Positions 8,581 through 16,868 of a stretch of 26,341 nucleotides of DNA are shown here, one piece after another (the stretch's first letter is position 1; every line of letters starts with the position of its first letter). A model generated the notes under the pieces. That model had not been told where the DNA came from. It did no database searches and saw only the letters and a list, made by a program, of their open reading frames with translations. The DNA is from Caldilineaceae bacterium (lineage in GTDB: Bacteria > Chloroflexota > Anaerolineae > Caldilineales > Caldilineaceae): NCBI GenBank assembly GCA_022842065.1, contig JALHQH010000084.1:1-26341 (forward strand), written 5' to 3'. The position numbers and the translations under genes are program-made.

Positions 8581-8609
8581 TTGACAGAGTGAAGAGAAAC
8601 TTTGATAAT
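8581..8609 (+). promoter_or_regulatory. Sigma70-type promoter of the HEAT-repeat gene
   Basis: TTGACA at 8581-8586 is followed after exactly 17 bp by GATAAT at 8604-8609. The predicted transcript starts near 8616 and has a leader of about 28 nt carrying GGGAG just before the ATG at 8644. No equally clear promoter was found for the divergent aminotransferase in this 76-bp spacer. Confidence 0.75.
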
Positions 8610-8643
8610 GATTGTTAAAATTAATTGAAAATCGGGAGACAAA

Positions 8644-9519
8644 ATGACTGAGAATAGACAAGATTATAACCCACCCGTTGCTGATCTACTAACGATTGGC
8701 AACGCCTTCGAGTTGGCAGATGATTATGATTATCTGGCGCATGCGATTAGCGTCCAAGATCTGCCGGAATTGCACCGCCTGGCATTGGACGAGACGTTGC
8801 TGGGGCTTGATGACGGAAGTGATGCCATGTGGGCCCCAATCCACGCCCTACGTACGATCGGCCAACGGCGCGATCCAGCCGGGATCCCGACGCTGCTGGC
8901 GGCCTTGCATAACATGGAAGAATGGGATGATGATTGGTCGATTGATGAGATACCGCAGGCGTTGGGCTTGATTGGGGCAGCGGCGATTGATCCCTTACAA
9001 CCCTTGTTGGCCGACCGTGAACTCTACTTCTATGCCCGGATTGCCGCAGCAGAAGGGCTAGTCAAGATCGCCACCTATCATCCCTCGGCACGGGCACGGG
9101 TTGTGGCGATCTTGGCGCAGCAGTTACAAAATTTTGCCAACGAGGAACGGGAATTTAACGCGTTCATGATCTCTTCACTGCTCAATCTGCAGGCAGTGGA
9201 AGCCGCGCCCGTCATGGAACATGCCTTTGCCGCCGACAAGGTAGATTGGGCGATTCAGGGGGATTGGGAGGAAGTCCAGATTGCGCTTGGGTTGCTGACC
9301 GAACGGGTAACCCCGAAGCCGGCGCGCTGGAACAATCTCGACGGCTATTTTGGGGAACTGCGACCGGAACAAGGGCAAACGCAGGAGAAGCGCGTTAACC
9401 CTTTTGCTGCTGCCCAAAAAGCCTTCGATGCCAAGCTTAAAAAGCAGCGTAATGCCAAAAAGCTGGCCAAACAGACCAAACAGAAACAGCGCGCGCAGAA
9501 GAAAAAGAAACGGAAATAA
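8644..9519 (+). CDS. HEAT-like repeat protein with lysine-rich C-terminal tail
   Basis: This is a 291-residue soluble protein of unknown function. ATG 8644 follows GGGAG with short spacing. Residues about 55-200 contain repeated amphipathic helix pairs of the HEAT/PBS-lyase type, for example HALRTIGQRRDPAGIPTLLA and QALGLIGAAAIDPLQPLLA, which are typical protein-protein interaction scaffolds. The last 40 residues are almost entirely Lys, Gln, Arg and Ala (ending KQRAQKKKKRK), a basic tail that could bind nucleic acid or ribosomes. No enzymatic motif or signal peptide is present. It has its own promoter and is convergent with the ATP-grasp gene, so there is no operon context to suggest a role. 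Confidence 0.85.
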   Translation: MTENRQDYNPPVADLLTIGNAFELADDYDYLAHAISVQDLPELHRLALDETLLGLDDGSDAMWAPIHALRTIGQRRDPAGIPTLLAALHNMEEWDDDWSIDEIPQALGLIGAAAIDPLQPLLADRELYFYARIAAAEGLVKIATYHPSARARVVAILAQQLQNFANEEREFNAFMISSLLNLQAVEAAPVMEHAFAADKVDWAIQGDWEEVQIALGLLTERVTPKPARWNNLDGYFGELRPEQGQTQEKRVNPFAAAQKAFDAKLKKQRNAKKLAKQTKQKQRAQKKKKRK

Positions 9520-9592
9520 TTAACAGTTAATGGAAATTAGTTAATTGTTAATAGACCGCAAGCGCTCCCGCCGGATCTGGCGATCCGGCGGG
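9519..9592. terminator. Two hairpins between convergent genes
   Basis: An AT-rich imperfect inverted repeat (9519-9531 with 9539-9552) starts at the last base of the HEAT-gene stop and shares TTAATGGAAA with the palindrome at 3515-3565. It is followed by an 11-bp GC-rich stem, 9567-9577 with 9582-9592 around TGGC, then GATTT. The second stem is the likelier terminator and could serve both strands, though its T run is poor. Confidence 0.6.
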
Positions 9593-9626
9593 GATTTGAC
9601 AATCCCCTTAGAGCAGCTACTGTGGT

Positions 9627-10886
9627 TTACACGGCCAGCAGATCAAACTCGGGCGCTATGGTAAAAGTGAGTTGGCTGTGCGCGGCACGCAGGGCTGCTT
9701 CGACTGTGGCCGGTGTTTCACCGTGGGCGAAGATAAAGCCCAGATAACTTTCGCCTTCCGGCAGTGGGGTAATGGGGTGATGCAAGCGGGCGGTGATCTC
9801 GACGCCATCAATGCCGGGCAGCGCGGCCGCTGCTTCAACGCCTGCTACCCCGGTCAAAATCCCCGCGGCGGGGATCGGGATCATCATCACCCCAACGGCG
9901 CGCCCGGCGCGTGCGGTCGTCTCTAGCCCCAAGCCACAAGCTTGACGCAGAATCAACTCCTCTAGCGATGCGTCTACCCCAAAACGCAGAATTTGGGAAC
10001 AGAGTCCCCCAATCGAACGCCCCGCGACCTCTAGCATCCACGGCCCTTGCTCGTTGACCCGCAATTCAGCATGCACCGGCCCCATCTGCAACCCTAACGA
10101 TTTGGCCGCTAGACGCACAGTGTCCGCAATCGCTGCTTGGGTTGTCGGTGGGAGGCGCGACGGGGTGACATAGATCGTCTCCTCAAAGAAGGGGCCATCG
10201 AGCGGATCGGGTTTGTCAAAGAGGGCCAGCACCGTTAATTCCCCATGATCGAGCATTCCTTCGAGCGCCACCTCAAAGCCAGGAATAAAATCTTCGATCA
10301 GGTAGGCGGCCGTTTGCGTCTGCACGGTGGTCAACATGCGCGTCAGGCGTTGTACCGCCGCGACCAATTCAGTCGGATTATCGGCCCGGATCACCCCACG
10401 GCTGCCATTCAGCGCCAGCGGTTTGACGACGCAAGGATAGGTTACCTGCTCGGCCACCCATTTGGGATCATCAGCCGTGGAGAAGCGGCGAAAGATTGGA
10501 CAGGGCGCGCCGCCGGCGGCCATCAGCGTGCGCATCATGTGTTTATCGCGTGCTGCTTCGGCCGCAACGGGTGAATTGTGGGGCAAGCCCAAGCGTGCGC
10601 TGGCGTGGGCGGCGAGCAGGGTGCCGCCATCATCAACGCCCAGGATCGCGCGAAAGGGCTGGACTGCGGCATCGTCGACAATCCGCTGCACCGCGTTGGC
10701 CTGATCCTGAAAGTCAATCCCCAGTGTGTAATGCCAGTAGTCGGCCAGGTCGCGTGCCATATCAATGCCCAGTACCAGCTCGATCCCTAGTCTTTCGGCA
10801 GCCAGGCGAAACGCTTCATTCCGATAACTACGTGCACTGGTTAGCAAGAGCAAACGGAGGGTATTGGATGGATTAGTGATTGGCAT
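9627..10886 (-). CDS. ATP-grasp domain ligase
   Basis: This 419-residue enzyme is predicted to activate a carboxylate with ATP as an acyl-phosphate and join it to an amine. An N-terminal Rossmann-like domain (LLLLTSARSYRNEAF) is followed by the linker ARDKHMMRTLMAAGGAPCP and the ATP-grasp fold. VVKPLALNGSRGV is the nucleotide lysine and flexible loop. ELRVNEQGPWMLEVAGRSIGG-type residues late in the protein carry the two Mg-binding Glu, with the usual Asn replaced by Ala as in a known subset of the family. The C-terminal domain resembles those of amino-acid ligases. ATG 10886 fits the conserved start, although the best GAGG lies 14 nt away; upstream starts are possible and would add up to 45 weakly conserved-looking residues. 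The substrate is unknown. Confidence 0.85.
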   Translation of the reverse strand: MPITNPSNTLRLLLLTSARSYRNEAFRLAAERLGIELVLGIDMARDLADYWHYTLGIDFQDQANAVQRIVDDAAVQPFRAILGVDDGGTLLAAHASARLGLPHNSPVAAEAARDKHMMRTLMAAGGAPCPIFRRFSTADDPKWVAEQVTYPCVVKPLALNGSRGVIRADNPTELVAAVQRLTRMLTTVQTQTAAYLIEDFIPGFEVALEGMLDHGELTVLALFDKPDPLDGPFFEETIYVTPSRLPPTTQAAIADTVRLAAKSLGLQMGPVHAELRVNEQGPWMLEVAGRSIGGLCSQILRFGVDASLEELILRQACGLGLETTARAGRAVGVMMIPIPAAGILTGVAGVEAAAALPGIDGVEITARLHHPITPLPEGESYLGFIFAHGETPATVEAALRAAHSQLTFTIAPEFDLLAV

Positions 10887-10928
10887 GGCGGGTGTAGCTT
10901 CCTCTTTAGCAAATCGTTCCGGTGGTTG

Positions 10929-10957
10929 AGTATATACCGGAGGCCGGTTGTAATCAA
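10929..10957 (-). promoter_or_regulatory. Promoter of the ATP-grasp gene
   Basis: Read on the minus strand, TTGATT (10957-10952) is followed after 17 bp by TATACT (10934-10929). The predicted start is near 10922, about 36 nt before the ATG at 10886; this also argues against the longer reading frame beginning at 11021. The spacer contains the small inverted repeat CCGGAGGCCGG. Confidence 0.7.
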
Positions 10958-11058
10958 GAATGGTGGGTGCTATGGATATTTTGTTGAACATGCAGCCAAT
11001 GGGCGCAGGGTAAACGGCCAATTACCTTGCCAAAAAAAATAATGCATTTGAAAGCAAG

Positions 11059-11086
11059 TTGACATAATTGCTACAAGATGTATAAT
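11059..11086 (+). promoter_or_regulatory. Full-consensus sigma70-type promoter for the PKD protein gene
   Basis: TTGACA at 11059-11064 and TATAAT at 11081-11086 are both perfect consensus boxes, separated by 16 bp. Transcription should begin near 11093. That gives an untranslated leader of about 275 nt before the ATG at 11369. Confidence 0.8.
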
Positions 11087-11092
11087 ATTCTA

Positions 11093-11368
11093 GTAAACCA
11101 AGTCACTTATCGTTGCTGGTGAAGCAACGATAAGTGAAAATGGGTGCTTTTCCATCTTTACTAACAGTTTGGCATTGCTATCGTTGTTCATTGCTCCCAC
11201 TTCGTTTGGCAAAGTAGTGCGCATGTCGCGCAGTAGCGACTTGCAAGCCAACCAAAGCCGTCGTTGTTCATCACTCGCCGCTTGCCTCTCCCACGTGTTA
11301 GTCCACCGAGATGGCTTGCTTGAAATTAATCTAATCAACCAGATTTCAAGTAATGAAAAGGAGACCCT
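11093..11368 (+). promoter_or_regulatory. Long structured leader upstream of the PKD protein gene
   Basis: The predicted transcript opens with a perfect 15-bp hairpin: arms 11103-11117 and 11123-11137, loop GGTGA. The element TATCGTTG of the left arm recurs at 11179-11186, so the right arm could pair with either copy. TCGTTGTTCA is repeated exactly at 11181 and 11261. Short reading frames here look non-coding. AAAGGAG just before 11369 is a good ribosome binding site. The leader may be regulatory, but I recognise no known riboswitch. Confidence 0.5.
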
Positions 11369-13222
11369 ATGCGCCCCCGTTTTCTGCCTCATACTATTTT
11401 TGTCTTTGCCTGTTTAGTCACTTTCCTTTTGATTAGCCGTTACAACGGTGCCGCTGCGCACCTGCCCCCATTAAACGCAGAGACCTTACGCGCAGCCGAG
11501 ATCGATCCAGCAGTGCGTAATGCTGGTGCCCTGGCTGTGACCGTCGTGGCCACCAACAATAGTCCGACGATCCTCGGACAAATGACAACCCTAACGGCAA
11601 CCGTCAATGTCACCGACACCTCTAAGCTTACCTTTGCCTGGATCTTGGGCGACAGCCAGGCCGCCAATGGCGCGGTTGTCAAGCATGCCTATCGTGAAGT
11701 CGGTGACTATGAAGCATGGGTCATTGTGTCGGATGGGGTAAATGTGGTCAGTGCCCACACGCTGGTCAAGATTGTCCCTGTGCCGCCCCCCATCGTTGTG
11801 CCGCCAAAGGGCTTACGCGCTGGTTCGGACGCGCCCCAAGAAGCCGGCAAACCGATTCGTTTTTGGGCAACCGTTGATCAGGGCACCGATGTGATCTACA
11901 CCTGGGATTTTGGTGATGGCTCGCCACGGGAAACGGGTGCGGTCGTCAGTCATGTCTATGCGATGCCCAACAGCTACCCCGTACAGGTAGTTGCCAGCAA
12001 TCAGCTCGCGGCGCTGCCCCTAGCGGCCCCCTTGCCAATCCGTGTCACTGAAGCGCGCATTGATCGCTTAGAGATTAGCTACACACCAATGAATGTCATG
12101 GTGGGCAGCGCGATTACCTTCAAAGCCACGATTGGCAGCGGCACCAATGTGCGCTATGAATGGTCAATTAGTGATGGCACACTCCCGACTTCGCAAGCAG
12201 CTAGTATTTCACACACCTTTACCACTGCCGGTCACCGTGAAGTTCGTGTGCGCGCGATCAATAGCGTTAGTGAACAGGCGGCCAGTAAATCATTTATGAT
12301 CGCAAGTACGCCACCGACCAACTTGCAGGTCTATGTCAGCGAGCCGGTAGCACCCAGTCGGGAATTCAATTTTTTGGTTACAGTGAACAGCCTGGCCAAA
12401 GTGCGCATTGATTGGAATTTTGGTGATGGCCAGTTAGGGGTGAATACCCCTGATCTATTGCCGGATGGCGCGACATTCTATCAGCTCACACAACGGCATA
12501 CCTACCCTGGCCAAGGCATGTTCCCCTTGGTCATCACCGCCTACAACGAGGCCGGCTCAATCCAGGACAAACGCATCATCTATGTCAATGAAGTGAGGAG
12601 GACCCAAACGCTACAGCCCGCCTACGGCCCACCACGCCCCAAAGCCGGGGAGTTTGTTTTCTTTTCGGTGCCTGCCGGACCCGATCAAGCTTGCTGGTGG
12701 GACTATCATAATGATGAACCATTCGGCACTGGCCAGACGGCGGCGCATATCTTCCCAGTGCCTGGCTTTTACATCGTCACCGTCACCTGTACCACGCCGC
12801 CGAATCCAACCGAGGAGGTGACGGATTTCATTGTGCTTGTCACGACGGATCTCTATATGCCGATTATCACAGGGGGCAATGCCAATGCCGCCGCCGTCCA
12901 ACCAACGGCAACCCCCATCCCGCCGACCGCGACCAGCACACCAATACCGACAGCAACACCAACTGATACACCAACGCCGACCCATACCGCCACCGCAACG
13001 GTGACCAACACGAGTATACCAACGGCAACACCGACGCCGACGGTTACACCAACGCCGATCCCAACAGCAACAGCAACGGCAACGCCCACACCGACGATCA
13101 CGGAGACGGCAACCGAGACAGAGACACCCGTGCCGACGGCCACCGTAACGGAGACGGCCACCGCAACGGAAACACCCACCCCCACCCCAACCGAGTTGGG
13201 CGGGACCATTCCGCGCCCCTAG
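11369..13222 (+). CDS. Secreted multi-PKD-domain protein with Thr/Pro-rich tail
   Basis: This is a 617-residue cell-surface or secreted protein. Residues 8-30 form a Sec signal peptide (hydrophobic [12 protein letters not shown], likely cut near AAA30). Five PKD-like beta-sandwich units follow. Their cores are at about 88-135 (FAWILGDS), 176-226 (YTWDFGDGS), 262-310 (YEWSISDG), 346-405 (IDWNFGDGQ) and 441-490 ([10 protein letters not shown]), each with a later H-x-Y/F strand and a GxY/F-type turn. Units 1, 3 and 5 have degenerate WDFGDG motifs. LYMPII at about 495-500 resembles the YLPLV-like segment common near the ends of Chloroflexota secreted proteins. Residues about 507-605 are low-complexity T-P-A-E repeats, probably an extended wall-spanning or glycosylated stalk. 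No catalytic domain is visible; the likely role is adhesion or surface structure. A strong terminator follows. Confidence 0.9.
   Translation: MRPRFLPHTIFVFACLVTFLLISRYNGAAAHLPPLNAETLRAAEIDPAVRNAGALAVTVVATNNSPTILGQMTTLTATVNVTDTSKLTFAWILGDSQAANGAVVKHAYREVGDYEAWVIVSDGVNVVSAHTLVKIVPVPPPIVVPPKGLRAGSDAPQEAGKPIRFWATVDQGTDVIYTWDFGDGSPRETGAVVSHVYAMPNSYPVQVVASNQLAALPLAAPLPIRVTEARIDRLEISYTPMNVMVGSAITFKATIGSGTNVRYEWSISDGTLPTSQAASISHTFTTAGHREVRVRAINSVSEQAASKSFMIASTPPTNLQVYVSEPVAPSREFNFLVTVNSLAKVRIDWNFGDGQLGVNTPDLLPDGATFYQLTQRHTYPGQGMFPLVITAYNEAGSIQDKRIIYVNEVRRTQTLQPAYGPPRPKAGEFVFFSVPAGPDQACWWDYHNDEPFGTGQTAAHIFPVPGFYIVTVTCTTPPNPTEEVTDFIVLVTTDLYMPIITGGNANAAAVQPTATPIPPTATSTPIPTATPTDTPTPTHTATATVTNTSIPTATPTPTVTPTPIPTATATATPTPTITETATETETPVPTATVTETATATETPTPTPTELGGTIPRP
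12893..13196 (+). repeat. Low-complexity coding repeat for the Thr/Pro tail
   Basis: About 300 bp of degenerate short repeats built on CCAACGGCAACACC-like units encode the [12 protein letters not shown] tail. Codons vary between units, so this is an expanded simple repeat under protein-level constraint. It is prone to length change by slippage or recombination. Confidence 0.85.
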
Positions 13223-13271
13223 CCTAAGTGGTTGTCATCAGGCGCGGCGCTGGCGATGTAGACGCGTTATA

Positions 13272-13315
13272 CAAAAAAGTGGCCGGCAACGTCAAGGTTG
13301 CCGGCCACTTTTTTG
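13272..13315 (+). terminator. Strong intrinsic terminator after the PKD protein gene
   Basis: A perfect 19-bp stem (13272-13290 with 13297-13315) surrounds GTCAAG. The GC-rich core GTGGCCGGCAAC is followed by a run of six T, with a matching A run on the left, so it can work in both directions. It is 49 bp after the stop codon. Confidence 0.92.
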
Positions 13316-13376
13316 CAATCATCAGGCCAATTTGCACATCAGGCTCCATGTCCTACCGGCACAGATAACGATGAAA

Positions 13377-13601
13377 ATAGAACGCGGATTTGGCTAATTA
13401 TACTGAAGTCAAGTTGAGAACCGGCGTTTTGCTGGCTAACGGGATCGCGTGCGTCGCACTGACCGCCAACTGTTTCCAGTCCGCTAGATTCTTTGGTCAG
13501 TGCGACGCACGCTGACCGAAACTAGGGGTCTCATTCTGATTTGAGTATAGGCAGATAAACCCTATGAAACTCAGCGTAAATCCGCCAAATCCGCGTTCTA
13601 T
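13377..13601. repeat. GAACGCGGAT palindromic repeat, split by an insertion
   Basis: The left end ATAGAACGCGGATTTGGC (13377-13394) is the exact complement of the right end at 13584-13601. In an intact copy such as 4939-5017 the arms lie within about 80 bp; here they are 189 bp apart because a foreign segment of about 150 bp sits between them. The rest of the 407-bp spacer around it holds only the terminator at 13272. Confidence 0.85.
13399..13549. mobile_element. MITE-like non-autonomous element nested in the repeat
   Basis: Imperfect terminal inverted repeats of about 24 bp begin TATACTGAAGTCAAG on the left and TATACTCAAATCAG on the right (read from the minus strand), 18 of 24 matching. Inside is a perfect 18-bp inverted repeat, 13447-13464 with 13495-13512, starting GCGTGCGTCGCACTG. 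The TA at each edge fits a TA target duplication as in IS630/Tc1-mariner-type elements. No transposase frame is present. A single similar end lies at 17874-17897. Confidence 0.7.
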
Positions 13602-13629
13602 TTTCAGGGCAGGGCGCACACGTTACAAG

Positions 13630-14736
13630 TTACAACTTGATCGCCGTTGAAACCGACATCTCGCGCACTTCGTCCGCCGTCACTTCACGGCCCAGGCGAT
13701 CCGAGAGATAGATGCCTTCGGAGATCAGCATGGTGTTAAGCGCGATCTCATCCATCGGGATCAGCGGGACGCGGTCTTGCAGTGCGGCGATCCAGTGGTG
13801 CTGCGGGCTGTCATAGATGTCGCCCACTTCGTGTACGGTGCGTTGACGCCACTCCAGGCGGCTCAGGTTGGCGGTGCTATCCAGTTCCAGATCACCCAGG
13901 TTGCGATAAAAGCCAAAGGGATCGATGCGCACCCCGCCTTCACTGCCCAGCACCATGGAGCCATCAAAGCTGTTCATGTGGACGGCCCAGGCTTCCATAA
14001 TGTCCAGGGTCAAACCGCCGGTAAAGCGCACAAAGCCCAAGCCCAATTCTTCTACATTGTAGCCACTCGCTTCGCGGCGGCGATCATCCATGCTGGTCTC
14101 TTGATAAGTTTTGCCGGAGATACGTTCGACGGTGGGGTTGTTGATCAGATAGAGAATCGTGTTGATGTGGTAGACGCCCATATCATAGAGCGCGCCGCCG
14201 GCCGAGTTCTGCTTCTGGACAAAGGTGGGGCTGCCGTAACCATCGACAAAGGGGCGACCGCGCCGGCGATGGCCGGAAGAGCGCACATGGTAAACTTTGC
14301 CCAGGTGCCCTTCGTCAATCAGATATTTGGCGGCTTTGGTCTCTTTGAGGAAGATATTCTGACATTGGATATGCAACTTCTGCCCGGTGGCGCGGCTGGT
14401 ATCGAACATTGCCGCCGCGTCGGCATAGGCCCCAGCCATTGGCTTTTCGCAGAAGACATGTTTGCCGGCTTCCAGCGCGGCAATTGTTACCGGCGCGTGG
14501 AAATTGTTGTGCAGACAGACATCAACGGCCTGGATATCATCACGCTGCAGCAATTCGCGAAAGTTGGTGTAAACATCGGGAATTTTATAAAGTTCACCGA
14601 CCCGCTTGCCCTCTGCTTCGTTGACATCGGCGATGGCGACCACCTCTGCGCCACTCACTTTGGCATAGTTATCGAGATGATATTTGCCGATCTGGCCGAC
14701 GCCGATCACGCCGACGCGAATTTTTTCTGTGCTCAT
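13630..14736 (-). CDS. Gfo/Idh/MocA family NAD(P)-dependent oxidoreductase
   Basis: This 368-residue cytosolic dehydrogenase probably oxidises or reduces a hydroxyl group of a sugar or cyclitol. ATG 14736 has GAGG 7 nt upstream. The N-terminal Rossmann fold reads [12 protein letters not shown] (9-20) with an acidic/polar end of strand 2 (IADVNE). FCEKPMAG (95-102) is the family's EKP motif holding the catalytic lysine Lys98. [11 protein letters not shown], about two-fifths along the C-terminal half, supplies the conserved Asp and His of the active site. The substrate specificity is not readable; inositol, glucoside or aminosugar chemistry would each fit, and the DegT aminotransferase 9 kb away is a common functional partner of this family. 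It is a single-gene unit. Confidence 0.92.
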   Translation of the reverse strand: MSTEKIRVGVIGVGQIGKYHLDNYAKVSGAEVVAIADVNEAEGKRVGELYKIPDVYTNFRELLQRDDIQAVDVCLHNNFHAPVTIAALEAGKHVFCEKPMAGAYADAAAMFDTSRATGQKLHIQCQNIFLKETKAAKYLIDEGHLGKVYHVRSSGHRRRGRPFVDGYGSPTFVQKQNSAGGALYDMGVYHINTILYLINNPTVERISGKTYQETSMDDRRREASGYNVEELGLGFVRFTGGLTLDIMEAWAVHMNSFDGSMVLGSEGGVRIDPFGFYRNLGDLELDSTANLSRLEWRQRTVHEVGDIYDSPQHHWIAALQDRVPLIPMDEIALNTMLISEGIYLSDRLGREVTADEVREMSVSTAIKL

Positions 14737-14842
14737 GGTTGCCTCTAAAAAGATTGGTGATTTGGTAATTTGGTCATTGTTATGCCACAGTTTACCAGAT
14801 TCCCGAGCACACGGAAAGCGCGCGGTAAGGACAATAGGGAAT

Positions 14843-14900
14843 CATATGCCTTTGCTCGTGGCGGCACGGCATGCCGTGCCGCCACGAGCAAAGGCATATG
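14843..14900. repeat. Perfect 58-bp palindrome with GGCACGG core
   Basis: The 29-bp arms (14843-14871 and 14872-14900) pair perfectly without a spacer. The centre is GCGGCACGGCATGCCGTGCCGC. It shares its core and the trailing TCCTGTGTTTTTT pattern with the palindrome at 7-76, while the outer arm sequence (CATATGCCTTTGC) is unrelated. It sits in the 272-bp spacer between two minus-strand genes. The same spacer has three tandem 8-mers, ATTGGTGA TTTGGTAA TTTGGTCA (14753-14776). Confidence 0.88.
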
Positions 14901-14969
14901 TCCTGTGTTTTTTCGCTGTGCGCTCTGTAACCGCTGTATTCCCCGTGTCAAATTTTATAGTCAATGAAT

Positions 14970-15011
14970 CAATCCGCTGCGCTCCGCTCAATCCGCCGAA
15001 TCCGCGTTCTA
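14970..15011. repeat. Half copy of the GAACGCGGAT repeat overlapping a stop codon
   Basis: AATCCGCCGAATCCGCGTTCTA is the right half only, preceded by a degenerate AATCCGCTGCGCTCCGC. No matching left half lies within 100 bp. Its last three bases, CTA (15009-15011), are the complement of the TAG stop codon of the MFS gene. Confidence 0.75.
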
Positions 15012-16205
15012 GGCCAACGCGCTACGTTGCCGCGCCAGGGTTGGAATCAGCAACAGGGTGGACAGCGTTAGGAGCGCGGCGGTGAAGAAGAGCGCGGTCA
15101 GGCCGCCCAGATCAAGCGCGGCACCTAAGATCCATGCGCCAACACCAATCCCCAGGTCAAAACCAAAGTAGAAACAGGCGACGGCCCAGCCCGGTCGCTG
15201 CGGCAACATAGTGACGTGGTGGGCGATTAACATGGGATGGAAGAAGCCACCGCCGGCCGCAATCAACGCCGCAGCGATGAGTAGCATGGGCAAGTTGTAC
15301 CCCACCGCCGCCACACTCAGCCCCACCGCCATCGTCAACGCGGCGATCACTAAAACCCGGCCAAAGCCAATCCGATCCAGATAGCGCCCAAAGAGCAGCC
15401 GCGTGGCAATAATGCTCAAGCCATAGACAACATAAACGCCAGCCGCAGGGATCTGCCGGCGTTCCAGTAAGACGGTAAAGAATTGGAAGTACGCGCCAAA
15501 GCCGGCACCAAAGAGGGCTGCCACCGCCATCGACAGCCAAATCGCCCGCGGGAATTGCCAGAATTGGGCGAGGACCAACGGCGGTGACGCAGCCGCCAGC
15601 GTCGACTTGGGAGCAAACCGCAACAGCCGGGTCAACAGCCCAGCCATGACCGCAATTGTGCCAGCCAACCAGAAGGCCGTCGATAGCCCAATATAGGGCA
15701 GCAGCAGATCGGTTGCCCCTGGCGTCATCGTCATCGCAAAGTTGGCAGCCAGCCCAAAGTAGGCGATCTTCGTGCTGCGGTCCGCGGGCGTGGCCAACTC
15801 GCCGACCAGGGCATTGCCCGCGGTGGTAAAGATCACATAGCCGAGCGCCTGTAACACACGCAGCGTAAAGAGCAGCCAGATCTGGGTGGTGAAGAGCACG
15901 GCGGTAGCACCAATGGTCAATGAGATGGCACCGAAGAGCAACATGCGCTTGTGGCCAAGCCGGTCGGTCAGGACGCCGGAAATCGGGCGGGTGAGCAGGG
16001 CGGCAATGCTGGTTGCCCCCAAGACGAAACCGATCTGCCAATCGGCCAGCGCTAGCCCGGTGAGGTAGCGGGGCAGGGAGACAATCAGCGTGTAGTAGGC
16101 GATGAAAAAGAGGAAGGTGGCCAGCCAGGAGATCCGGTAGTTGCGCTCATTGTTGACCGTTACCGGTGCAGCGAACAGACCGACCTTGCCTGTTGCAGTG
16201 CTCAT
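15009..16205 (-). CDS. Major facilitator superfamily transporter
   Basis: This 398-residue integral membrane protein has about 12 hydrophobic spans. The loop between spans 2 and 3 carries the MFS signature GVLTDRLGHKR (about 77-87), and the mirrored loop in the second half reads GRYLDRIGFGR. The short length and the lack of long cytoplasmic domains fit the drug/metabolite efflux branches. Its ATG at 16205 overlaps the acetyltransferase stop in an ATGA arrangement, so the two proteins are translationally coupled; an acetylating enzyme plus an exporter suggests detoxification of a small amine-containing compound. The stop codon is supplied by a half palindromic repeat. The substrate is not predictable. 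Confidence 0.92.
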   Translation of the reverse strand: MSTATGKVGLFAAPVTVNNERNYRISWLATFLFFIAYYTLIVSLPRYLTGLALADWQIGFVLGATSIAALLTRPISGVLTDRLGHKRMLLFGAISLTIGATAVLFTTQIWLLFTLRVLQALGYVIFTTAGNALVGELATPADRSTKIAYFGLAANFAMTMTPGATDLLLPYIGLSTAFWLAGTIAVMAGLLTRLLRFAPKSTLAAASPPLVLAQFWQFPRAIWLSMAVAALFGAGFGAYFQFFTVLLERRQIPAAGVYVVYGLSIIATRLLFGRYLDRIGFGRVLVIAALTMAVGLSVAAVGYNLPMLLIAAALIAAGGGFFHPMLIAHHVTMLPQRPGWAVACFYFGFDLGIGVGAWILGAALDLGGLTALFFTAALLTLSTLLLIPTLARQRSALA

Positions 16206-16735
16206 GCTTCCTCCGGCAGGGTTGTGTCCCCTTCACCCAGACTGCGCTGCATCATCACACTGTCCAACCAGCGGCCAAACTTGAACCCAATCGACGGCAA
16301 ACAGACGGTATGGTGGAAGCCCAGCCGCTGGTGCAGGGCAATTGATGCGTGATTGGCACTATCGCCGATCACCGCGATCATCTGGCGTTTCCCCTGCGCC
16401 GTGCAAGCATCGATCACCGTGCTGAGCAGCCGCCGGGCAATCCCTTGGCGCTGATAGGCCGGATCGACATAGATCGAATCTTCCACCACAAAACGATAAC
16501 CGGGGCGGGGCCGGTAGCTGCTGGCATAACTGTAGCCCACCAGTTTGTCATTCAACATTGCGACAAAATAGGGATACCCCGCGTCCAACAGCGCGGTCAT
16601 ACGACGGCGCATTTCCGCTTCATCCGGCGGGACCAATTCCCAGGAAGCGGTTTCGGTCAACACACTCTGGCCATAGATACGATTGATTGCGCCCACATCA
16701 GCGAACGTGACTGGGCGAATGAGCAGATCCCCCAT
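16202..16735 (-). CDS. GNAT N-acetyltransferase, phosphinothricin/methionine sulfoximine type
   Basis: This 177-residue enzyme transfers acetyl from acetyl-CoA to a small amino compound. The sequence follows the PAT/MddA/YncA pattern closely: IRPVTFADVGAINRIY at the start, YASSYRPRPGYR (70-81), VEDSIYVDPAYQRQGIA (84-100, with the pyrophosphate loop QRQGIA), AVIGDSANHASIALHQRLGF (121-140) and GFKFGRWLDSVMMQRSLG near the end. Members of this group acetylate phosphinothricin, methionine sulfoximine or methionine sulfone and can confer resistance. Its stop codon overlaps the start of the MFS gene by 4 nt. The start at 16735 has GAGGAA about 9 nt upstream. It is divergent from a LysR-type regulator that could control the pair. 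Confidence 0.9.
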   Translation of the reverse strand: MGDLLIRPVTFADVGAINRIYGQSVLTETASWELVPPDEAEMRRRMTALLDAGYPYFVAMLNDKLVGYSYASSYRPRPGYRFVVEDSIYVDPAYQRQGIARRLLSTVIDACTAQGKRQMIAVIGDSANHASIALHQRLGFHHTVCLPSIGFKFGRWLDSVMMQRSLGEGDTTLPEEA

Positions 16736-16868
16736 TGTTGAATTTCCTCACACTTTCTATTACAGCAGGATCAATGATAGAATGTTGTTGAGGATACGCC
16801 CTACGCACGATTTGCGCAAGGGGGTTGGTTTGATGGCGTGCATTGAATTTATGGATACATGGGACACG

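Noticed and set aside
11090..11417. Short frames on both strands before the PKD gene
   Set aside because: No ribosome binding site, no protein-like composition, and they overlap the predicted promoter or leader.
12893..13196. Possible CRISPR-like or tandem regulatory repeat
   Set aside because: The units are short, degenerate, in frame and code for the Thr/Pro tail; there are no spacers of regular size.
12853..13209. Minus-strand frame rich in Val-Gly-Val
   Set aside because: It is the mirror of the Thr/Pro repeat tail, not a gene.
13777..14748. Open frame of 323 codons on the plus strand
   Set aside because: It is antisense to the clear Gfo/Idh/MocA oxidoreductase gene, has no family features and arises from GC-rich codon bias.
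15157..16041. Minus-strand frame of 294 codons inside the MFS gene
   Set aside because: It is a frame-shifted shadow with Trp/Arg/Cys-rich composition; the MFS frame has clear transmembrane periodicity.
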